Source: CAYMZZ01 sp964395095
GTDB taxonomy: Bacteria; Bacteroidota; Bacteroidia; Chitinophagales; Chitinophagaceae
Direction of reading: 5' to 3'
Assembly (NCBI GenBank): GCA_964395095.1
Contig: CAYMZZ010000007.1
Location: 124,001 to 188,000, forward strand
DNA length: 64,000 nt
This document shows, piece by piece, positions 58,088-64,000 of this stretch. Each line of letters begins with the position of its first letter. The stretch's first letter is position 1. The notes below the pieces were generated by a model. That model saw nothing but the letters and a program-made list of their open reading frames with translations, had not been told where the DNA came from and did no database searches. The translations under genes and the position numbers were made by a program.

Positions 58088-58124
58088 TTTGGGCGCTAAG
58101 TGGTAAAAAGTGTTATTTTGTGTG
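58088..58124 (+). promoter_or_regulatory. mraZ promoter with three MraZ-type boxes
   Basis: TTTG at 58088-58091, then TTATTTTG at 58113-58120 after 21 nt. Three boxes GTGGT (58100), GTGTT (58110) and GTGTG (58120) are spaced exactly 10 bp apart, the arrangement of MraZ-binding repeats. They overlap the promoter, so MraZ would repress it. The remaining upstream region (57853-58087) has no other recognisable element. Confidence 0.65.
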
Positions 58125-58159
58125 AATTAAGAACAAATTGAGTCAATTCCCTGATACTG

Positions 58160-58624
58160 ATGGACTTTCTCGGCGAATTCGAGGCTACTTTGGACGCAAA
58201 GGGGCGTTTTCTACTGCCGGTAGGCTTCAAAAAGCAGCTACCGGAGCAAGAAGAGCTACGCTTTGTTATCAACAGGGGATTTGAGGAATGTTTGAGTCTG
58301 TACCCCGTGAAAAACTGGGAACCTCTGTTTGCCCGGATCAAGGCACTCAATGATTTTGAGCCGGAGACCCGAGCCTTCAGAAGGCAGTTCCTGAATGGCG
58401 CCACCTATGTGGAGCCGGATAGCGCTGGCAGGTTGTTGATACCACCGAACCTGAAAGACCATGCCAGCCTGCAAAAAGATATCGTGCTGGTGGCGGTGGG
58501 CGAAAAATTGGAAATCTGGGATAGTAATAAGTACAAACAGCTCTTTGATTCATTCTCTCCGGAAGCATTCAGTGCGCTGGCCAACAGTGTGATGAACCGG
58601 AAACCGGAAAGCGGCGGCCTATGA
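58160..58624 (+). CDS. mraZ: Transcriptional regulator MraZ
   Basis: A 154-residue protein with two SpoVT/AbrB-like MraZ halves: FLGEFEATLDAKGRFLLPVGFK near 4-25 and YVEPDSAGRLLIPPNLKDHA near 86-105. In E. coli MraZ binds GTG-type direct repeats upstream of its gene as a ring and lowers dcw expression. Matching boxes occur 36-60 nt upstream of this start codon. It overlaps rsmH by 4 nt. First gene of the division and cell wall cluster. Confidence 0.96.
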   Translation: MDFLGEFEATLDAKGRFLLPVGFKKQLPEQEELRFVINRGFEECLSLYPVKNWEPLFARIKALNDFEPETRAFRRQFLNGATYVEPDSAGRLLIPPNLKDHASLQKDIVLVAVGEKLEIWDSNKYKQLFDSFSPEAFSALANSVMNRKPESGGL

Positions 58625-59565
58625 GCAATGAACCCAACAACGGAACCGGACCGGACTACCATGTGCCGGTCATGTTGACGGAATGTTTGGACGCATTGGC
58701 CATTAAAACCGATGGGATTTATGTGGACTGCACCTTTGGGGGCGGTGGACATAGCCGGGGTATCCTCGACAGGTTAGGTGAAAAGGGAAAACTTTTCGCT
58801 TTCGACCAGGACGAAGATGCGGCCCGTAATCTGCCCGATGATCCCCGACTCGTGTTTGTGCCACAAAATTTCCGTCATGTACAGCGCTTTCTGCGACTGC
58901 ATGGCGTGGAAGGTATCGATGGTTTACTGGCCGACCTGGGTGTGAGCAGTCATCAGTTTGACGAAGCAGCCCGCGGTTTCTCCATCCGTTTTGATGCGCC
59001 TTTGGATATGCGTATGGACCGGCGCCAGACGAAAACCGCTTTCAATATCGTGCAGGAGTATTCCGAACCCGAGCTGCACAAATTGTTTGAGCGCTATGGT
59101 GAAGTAACCAATGCGCGCACTTTGGCGAAGACGATAGTAGCCTTGCGCGACAAGGTATCGCTTTCCTCCATCGAAAATTTTAAGAATGCCCTACGGACGG
59201 TAGTGAAAGGAAATCCTAACCGGTACTTTGCCCAGGTTTTCCAGGCCCTGCGAATTGAAGTAAATGAAGAGCTGAAAGCGCTGCAGGAATTGTTGCAGCA
59301 GATCCCCGGCATACTGAATCCGGGCGGCAGGGCGGCCATCATCACATTTCATTCCCTGGAGGACAGGCTGGTGAAACATTTTTTCCGGAGCGGATCGTTC
59401 GAGGAGCCGGATGAGAATCCTTTTATCAATACGGAAAGGCGCAATGAGCTGAAACTGGTTACCAAAAAGCCCATCGCGCCGGGGCAGGATGAGTTGAAGA
59501 GAAATCCGCGATCGCGCAGCGCAAGATTGCGGGTAGCGGAGAAAAAGCAAACAAGCGAACCCTGA
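58621..59565 (+). CDS. rsmH: 16S rRNA (cytosine1402-N4)-methyltransferase
   Basis: A 314-residue SAM-dependent enzyme that methylates N4 of C1402 in 16S rRNA. Conserved motifs: YHVPVMLTECLDAL at the N-terminus, the SAM loop DCTFGGGGHSRGIL near 41-54, LLADLGVSSHQFD near 101, RMDRR and the C-terminal ITFHSLEDRLVK near 242-253. Start overlaps the mraZ stop (ATGA). Normal length and position for the dcw cluster. Confidence 0.96.
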   Translation: MSNEPNNGTGPDYHVPVMLTECLDALAIKTDGIYVDCTFGGGGHSRGILDRLGEKGKLFAFDQDEDAARNLPDDPRLVFVPQNFRHVQRFLRLHGVEGIDGLLADLGVSSHQFDEAARGFSIRFDAPLDMRMDRRQTKTAFNIVQEYSEPELHKLFERYGEVTNARTLAKTIVALRDKVSLSSIENFKNALRTVVKGNPNRYFAQVFQALRIEVNEELKALQELLQQIPGILNPGGRAAIITFHSLEDRLVKHFFRSGSFEEPDENPFINTERRNELKLVTKKPIAPGQDELKRNPRSRSARLRVAEKKQTSEP

Positions 59566-59654
59566 TAACGACATATACAAGCCATTAGACGAATTGTTGA
59601 AATCTATATCCTTTGAATTGACCATGGGTCGGTTCATCTTAATTGAAGTCTAAT

Positions 59655-60005
59655 ATGCAGGAGCAGGAAGTACAGGAAGAAAAGAAAACCATCGCGGGAC
59701 TGAGCGGCTGGAAACGCTGGCTCAACTACCAGTCGGTGGTGAAGCAGATTCCTTTCTTTCTGTTTCTCACACTACTGGCTGTACTCTATATCTATAATGG
59801 ACACCAGGCTGATAAGACCCTTCGGCAAATAACCCGCACTTCGCGCGAAGTGAAAGAGCTGCAATATGAGTATAAGACCCTGAAGAGTGAGGTAATGTTT
59901 CGCAGCAAACAAAGTGAGCTGGCCAAAGCGGTGGCTCCGTTGGGACTAAAGGAACTCACCAGCGCACCCGTTGTGCTGGCCGGTTCTGAAGAGAAGCAGG
60001 ATTAA
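59655..60005 (+). CDS. ftsL: FtsL-like cell division protein
   Basis: A 116-residue bitopic protein. The cytoplasmic N-terminus (about 35 residues) is charged, one membrane helix spans about 36-52 (FFLFLTLLAVLYIYN), and the periplasmic part has a heptad-like coiled coil (LRQITRTSREVKELQYEYKT in part). Its size, topology and position between rsmH and ftsI fit FtsL, which bridges FtsB and FtsQ at the divisome; sequence similarity is low, as is normal. ATG at 59655 is used in preference to TTG 59643. Confidence 0.82.
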   Translation: MQEQEVQEEKKTIAGLSGWKRWLNYQSVVKQIPFFLFLTLLAVLYIYNGHQADKTLRQITRTSREVKELQYEYKTLKSEVMFRSKQSELAKAVAPLGLKELTSAPVVLAGSEEKQD

Positions 60006-60032
60006 AAATTGACTTGGACGGTTTTCCGGGTC

Positions 60033-60069
60033 ACCCCCATCTGAGGGTGGGGGTTGTTTCCGGAAACAA
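60033..60069. promoter_or_regulatory. Hairpin plus 16-bp palindrome between ftsL and ftsI
   Basis: A stem ACCCCCA/TGGGGGT (60033-60054) runs directly into the perfect palindrome TTGTTTCCGGAAACAA (60054-60069). They fill the only sizeable gap (92 bp) between dcw genes here besides the one after murE. They could be a partial terminator, an operator or an RNA-processing site. Confidence 0.5.
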
Positions 60070-60097
60070 CACATAAAAGCAAACGATTCACTCAACC

Positions 60098-62230
60098 TTG
60101 GAAGTTCGCAAAGACATATTGTGGCGTGTTTACCTCTGCTTTATTGGTATGACCCTGCTTTGCGTGCTGGTGCTGGGCAAGGCTTTCTACATTCAACGCG
60201 TGGAAGGCGCCGGGCTCCGGCAAATGGGCGACAGCCTCTACCAGCGAATTGTGGAACTGGATGCCGACCGGGGAACCATTTATAGTGAAGATGGTCAGAT
60301 GCTGAGCACGTCCATGCCTCAGTTTGATATTTATATGGATTTCCAGGCCGATGGGCTTCGTGCGAAGAACGGTAAGGTATTCCGCGAACATATCGACTCC
60401 TTCTGCCTGGCCATGTCCAACTTCTTTGGCGATAAACCAGCATCGAAATACAAGTCGGAATTGATGCAGGGCTATCAGAAGAAACGTCGCTATTATCCGC
60501 TGCGCAAAAAACTGTCTTTCGAAGAATACAAGACCTTCCGCGAATTTCCGCTGGTAAGGCTGGGTCGCAACCGGAGTGGGGTAATTGTGGAGGAAAGCAG
60601 CAAGCGAATGGCGCCCTTTGGCCTGCTGGCCAACCGTACGGTAGGACTCTCCCGTGAGTTTGTGGCCAGCAATGGAAAGGTCAAGAAACAGAACGTGGGT
60701 CTCGAAATGTCGTACGACAGCTTACTCACCGGCATTAAAGGGCAGCGGCTCATCCGCTATGCTTCCGGCATTGCCATTCCGGTAGATGGTTTTCAGATAG
60801 AGCCGGAACACGGAAGGGATATTCACACCACACTTGATGTAAACATACAGGACATTACCCAGACCGCGCTTCTTCGGCAAATGGAAGCAACCGAGTCGAT
60901 CTACGGAACCTGTATCGTCATGGAGACGGCAACCGGCAAAATCAAAGCGATCGCTAACCTGGGTCGTCGTCCCGATGGTACTTATTGGGAAGATGATAAT
61001 TATGCGCTTCGGGTAACGGAACCCGGCAGTACGATTAAACTGGTTACCCTGATGGCGGCTTTGGAAAAAGGGACGGCTGAATTGACCGACCAGATTGAAG
61101 TGGGTACTGCGGGTCGTATGCAGGTAGGCCCCAGGATGGTGAATGATGCGGAACGTTTCCCCAAAGCCATTCAAACCGTGAAGGAATGTTTTGCGCACAG
61201 TTCCAATGTAGGGATGAGCAAACTCGCTTTCCAGGCATTTCAGAAAAATCCCGCTGAGTATCGGGATTATTTGGATAAGTACCACATGATGGAGAAGGCG
61301 CCGGTTGACCTGGCGCATCTGCCAAGACCCCAACTGGCACCATTGGATAAGAACAGGGGCGGATTGATGAATATGGTGACCATGAGTTTTGGTTATGCCA
61401 TACAGGTGAGTCCCCTGCACACCCTGATGTTGTATAATGCTGTGGCCAACAATGGCAAAATGATGAAGCCCTACCTGGTAAACAGTGTTCGGCGCGATGG
61501 AGTGCTGGTTCGCCAGTTTGAACCCACTGTTATCGATAAAAATATTTCCAATGATGAAACCATTGCTGCCGCGCGGGAATGTCTCGAAGCAGTGGTGATT
61601 GATGGTACTGCCACCAGCGTGTTCAAGGGCATGCCCTTTTCTGTGGCGGGCAAAACCGGAACGGCGCATGTGCGGGATGGAAATATCAAATACAGCGATG
61701 GAATTTACCAGGCTTCATTTGTGGGATATTTTCCAGCCGATAAGCCACAGTATTCCTGCATAGTGGTCATCCGTTCAAAGCCGCATGCGGCCATACACTA
61801 TGGCGGCACACTGGCCGGTCCCGTGTTTCGCGAAGTAGCCACGCGACTATATGCCCTGTATGTGCAGCCTAAAGTGCCCCGGCCATTTGAAGTGAAAACC
61901 GATAGCAGTAAATATTTCTATGCCGGCTCGGCCGATGGTATTCGGCAGGTGTATAACCGACTGGGATGGTCGATGATGGATAGTGCGGGTACCGCCTCTT
62001 ATGCGGCATTGTCGGGAACCGGTTTGCAGGGCAAGGCTCAGCCGCTTTCGGCCGGCAAAGGGCTGGTGCCCGATGTGAAAGGCATGACGCTTCGCGATGC
62101 GCTCTACCTGCTGGAGTCGCTCGGCGCAAAGGTGGCCGTGCGGGGAAGAGGGAAAGTGAAACAGCAATCGGTAGCGCCGGGAACGGTATTGTTGAAAGGA
62201 ACATCTATAGTATTGGAGCTGGAAAGTTAA
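60098..62230 (+). CDS. ftsI: Penicillin-binding protein, FtsI type with PASTA domain
   Basis: A 710-residue septal transpeptidase. The only available start is TTG at 60098 (in-frame TAA at 60074, next ATG 17 codons downstream would cut into the membrane helix). One membrane helix (~9-28), the non-catalytic domain with DRGTIYSEDGQMLS, then the transpeptidase domain: S311-x-x-K314 (STIK), SSN at 368-370, KTG at 519-521. A C-terminal PASTA domain (about 648-710; VPDVKGMTLRDALYLLESLGAKV in part) is present, as is usual in Bacteroidota. It makes 4-3 cross-links at the septum. Confidence 0.95.
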   Translation: MEVRKDILWRVYLCFIGMTLLCVLVLGKAFYIQRVEGAGLRQMGDSLYQRIVELDADRGTIYSEDGQMLSTSMPQFDIYMDFQADGLRAKNGKVFREHIDSFCLAMSNFFGDKPASKYKSELMQGYQKKRRYYPLRKKLSFEEYKTFREFPLVRLGRNRSGVIVEESSKRMAPFGLLANRTVGLSREFVASNGKVKKQNVGLEMSYDSLLTGIKGQRLIRYASGIAIPVDGFQIEPEHGRDIHTTLDVNIQDITQTALLRQMEATESIYGTCIVMETATGKIKAIANLGRRPDGTYWEDDNYALRVTEPGSTIKLVTLMAALEKGTAELTDQIEVGTAGRMQVGPRMVNDAERFPKAIQTVKECFAHSSNVGMSKLAFQAFQKNPAEYRDYLDKYHMMEKAPVDLAHLPRPQLAPLDKNRGGLMNMVTMSFGYAIQVSPLHTLMLYNAVANNGKMMKPYLVNSVRRDGVLVRQFEPTVIDKNISNDETIAAARECLEAVVIDGTATSVFKGMPFSVAGKTGTAHVRDGNIKYSDGIYQASFVGYFPADKPQYSCIVVIRSKPHAAIHYGGTLAGPVFREVATRLYALYVQPKVPRPFEVKTDSSKYFYAGSADGIRQVYNRLGWSMMDSAGTASYAALSGTGLQGKAQPLSAGKGLVPDVKGMTLRDALYLLESLGAKVAVRGRGKVKQQSVAPGTVLLKGTSIVLELES

Positions 62231-62245
62231 AAAGAGAAGAAAAGC

Positions 62246-63709
62246 GTGGTATTACACGAAGTATTATATAAGGTAGCTATCCGCTCCATCTCCGGCAATA
62301 CCGATGTGGATATCCGGGATGTGCAGATGGATTCGAGGCAGGTGAAGCAGGGCTGCCTGTTTGTGGCGGTAAAAGGAACGGCGACGGACGGCCACGCATA
62401 CATCGAAAAAGCTGTGAGCGCAGGTGCCAGCGCCGTGATCTGCGAAAAGATGCCGGATCAAAAAATGGCATCGGTCGTATATGTGCAGGTGGAAAACAGT
62501 GCGATAGCAGCAGCAGTGGCGGCCCATAATTTTTATGGTCGCCCCAGCGAAAAGCTAAAACTGGTGGGAGTAACCGGTACCAACGGAAAAACCACCATCG
62601 CCACTTTGCTTTATAAGCTCTTTGCATCATTGGGGTACAGCAGCGGACTCATCAGCACCGTGGAGAATCGTATAGCCGGGCAGGTATTGCCGGCTACGCA
62701 TACCACGCCCGATCCGGTACAACTGAGCAAATTGCTCCACCAAATGCTGGAGTCGGGTTGCAGTCATGTGTTTATGGAAGTAAGCTCTCATGCCCTGCAT
62801 CAGCATCGTGTAACGGCCTTGCAATTTGCGGGAGCGCTCTTCAGCAATATCACGCACGATCACCTGGATTATCATAAAACATTTGATGAATATATCCGGG
62901 TAAAGAAGAGTTTTTTCGATGGGCTTTCATCTGATGCATTTGCCATTAGCAATGCCGACGATAAGCGGGGAGTGGTGATGTTGCAGAATACATCGGCTAA
63001 AAAGTATATGTACAGCCTGCGCACCCTGGCCGACTTCAAGGGTAAGCTGCTCGAAAATACCCTGGCCGGTTTGCTGATGCAGGTGAATGAGCAGGAAGTG
63101 CATTTTCGCCTGATAGGTGAATTTAATGCCTACAACCTGCTGGCGGTTTATGCAGCAGCCATTTGCCTGGGCGAAGAAAAGCAGGAGGTATTGCGCAACC
63201 TGAGCCAGTTAACGGGTGCCGAAGGCAGATTCGATTATCTGTTGAGCCCAAAAGACCATGTGATCGCGATTGTGGATTATGCGCATACACCCGATGCTCT
63301 GCTGAATGTGCTGGCCACAATTCAGAAGCTGCGAAAAGGGAATGAGCAGGTGATAACCGTGGTGGGTTGCGGTGGCGACAGGGACAGGGCCAAGAGACCC
63401 CTGATGGCGGTGGCGGCAACCGAGCATAGCGACAAAGTAGTATTTACCAGCGATAATCCGCGATCGGAAGACCCGGCACAGATTATTCGCGATATGGAAG
63501 CCGGTTTGCCCGCGGCAGCGAGAAGAAAATACCTGAGCATAGTGGATCGCCGCGAAGCCATCCGTACTGCGCTCACCTTAGCCGGCCCCAACGATATAGT
63601 GCTGATAGCGGGCAAAGGGCATGAGAAGTACCAGGAAATAAAAGGTGAGCGGTTTCATTTCGACGATAAGGAAGTGGTGGGGGAAGTGTTTGGGGAGCTG
63701 GGAAAGTAA
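62246..63709 (+). CDS. murE: UDP-MurNAc-L-Ala-D-Glu--meso-diaminopimelate ligase
   Basis: A 487-residue Mur ligase. GTG start. ATP loop GTNGKTT at 111-117, then THTTPDP and EVSSHALHQHRV for the UDP-MurNAc dipeptide, and the substrate-selecting DNPR at 403-406, which indicates meso-diaminopimelate rather than lysine. The C-terminal GKGHEKYQ is typical. It follows ftsI after 15 nt. The stop is followed by a heptad array before mraY. Confidence 0.96.
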   Translation: MVLHEVLYKVAIRSISGNTDVDIRDVQMDSRQVKQGCLFVAVKGTATDGHAYIEKAVSAGASAVICEKMPDQKMASVVYVQVENSAIAAAVAAHNFYGRPSEKLKLVGVTGTNGKTTIATLLYKLFASLGYSSGLISTVENRIAGQVLPATHTTPDPVQLSKLLHQMLESGCSHVFMEVSSHALHQHRVTALQFAGALFSNITHDHLDYHKTFDEYIRVKKSFFDGLSSDAFAISNADDKRGVVMLQNTSAKKYMYSLRTLADFKGKLLENTLAGLLMQVNEQEVHFRLIGEFNAYNLLAVYAAAICLGEEKQEVLRNLSQLTGAEGRFDYLLSPKDHVIAIVDYAHTPDALLNVLATIQKLRKGNEQVITVVGCGGDRDRAKRPLMAVAATEHSDKVVFTSDNPRSEDPAQIIRDMEAGLPAAARRKYLSIVDRREAIRTALTLAGPNDIVLIAGKGHEKYQEIKGERFHFDDKEVVGEVFGELGK

Positions 63710-63712
63710 GGC

Positions 63713-63754
63713 AGTTATAAGTGGTAAGTTTTAAGTTTTAGGTTTTAAGTGTTG
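63713..63754. repeat. Heptad array, unit AGTTTTA, 6 units
   Basis: AGTTATA, AGTGGTA, AGTTTTA twice, GGTTTTA, AGTGTTG; starts 3 nt after the murE stop and faces 63903-63937 across 148 bp in which I see no gene. Confidence 0.88.
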
Positions 63755-63902
63755 GGTGACAAGTGCAGGGGTTTGTAGAGAGAGCATTTGTCAGGTAAGC
63801 ACAGTTAATAAGCCATCAACAGGAAATTGCAGACACCATCATAATAATAGAATTAACTAAAAACAGTAAAATAAGAACCTAAATCGCTGTACTCAAAAAA
63901 CA

Positions 63903-63937
63903 CAACTTAAAACTTAGAACTTAAAACTTACAACTCA
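63903..63937. repeat. Heptad array, unit MAACTTA, 5 units (inverted)
   Basis: CAACTTA, AAACTTA, GAACTTA, AAACTTA, CAACTCA, ending 4 nt before the mraY start codon. Confidence 0.9.
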
Positions 63938-63941
63938 ACCC

Positions 63942-64000
63942 ATGCTTTATCACCTCTTCGACTGGTTCGACCAACAGGGCATCGACTTCCCGGGAAGTGA
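63942..64000 (+). CDS. mraY: Phospho-MurNAc-pentapeptide transferase, N-terminal fragment
   Basis: Only the first 19 codons lie in the window: MLYHLFDWFDQQGIDFPGS. This matches the N-terminus of Bacteroidota MraY (short first helix, then a Gly/Pro turn) and the gene order after murE makes mraY the expected gene. MraY transfers phospho-MurNAc-pentapeptide to undecaprenyl phosphate, forming lipid I. Identification relies mostly on position. Confidence 0.75.
   Translation, partial: MLYHLFDWFDQQGIDFPGS

Noticed and set aside
60722..61669. A 315-codon minus-strand frame
   Set aside because: Antisense to the transpeptidase domain of ftsI.

Overview
The window comes from the chromosome of a member of Bacteroidota, most likely family Chitinophagaceae (inference). 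Supporting signs are promoters of the TTG/TAnnTTTG type, an almost complete absence of purine-rich ribosome binding sites, a PorT-type gliding/type IX secretion gene fused by overlap to ubiE, a TonB receptor with its small lipoprotein partner, S9 and M1 lipoprotein peptidases, a split atpDC operon with a very short epsilon subunit, and a dcw cluster that starts mraZ-rsmH-ftsL-ftsI-murE-mraY. Nearly all genes are ordinary chromosomal genes. The one clear accessory insertion is an AT-rich toxin-antitoxin pair at 25.7-26.4 kb. No rRNA, tRNA, CRISPR array or transposase gene was seen.

Layout. 1-3.8 kb: glycerophosphodiester and glycerol use (SGNH-phosphodiesterase fusion, glpK, glpF). 4.4-8.3 kb: a probable envelope-stress regulon (membrane protein, winged-helix regulator, membrane protein, dgkA, DUF1361, creD) carrying the same inverted repeat at two promoters. 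8.6-19.5 kb: housekeeping and envelope genes (BamA-like propeller protein, metallo-hydrolase, flippase, cytochrome c peroxidase, arfB, dtd, MazG-like, glyS). 19.9-25.6 kb: lipoprotein, membrane protein, NarL-type two-component system, M1 peptidase, ubiE, porT. 25.7-26.4 kb: higBA. 26.4-35.6 kb: Wzi/RemB-like barrel, pyrC, MutS-like ATPase, comM, DinB, ABC exporter, DUF2721. 35.9-40 kb: lipoprotein/TonB receptor/Cys-His protein and a GbsR-type regulator. 40-49.7 kb: PDH E2, dnaX, OM protein, GNAT-like protein, L,D-transpeptidase, S9 peptidase. 49.9-51.8 kb: atpDC. 52-57.9 kb: DUF4136, OMP, DUF4197, AlgH, RprX-like kinase, queA. 58.2-64 kb: dcw cluster, running off the end inside mraY.

The most unusual content is intergenic. 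Twenty short arrays of tandem repeats, nineteen with a 7-bp unit and one with 8 bp, sit at gene borders, often as inward-facing pairs. Each unit holds a stop codon, and six genes take their own stop codon from an array. Three copies of a 120-135 bp palindromic element with a conserved 32-bp core lie among them, together with a 225-bp MITE-like element and a 63-bp tandem repeat where the assembly breaks (100 N at 4100-4199). Within genes, the best single observation is a run of nine A in dnaX placed exactly where slippage would end the protein after the AAA+/collar part, as in gamma-subunit production elsewhere.
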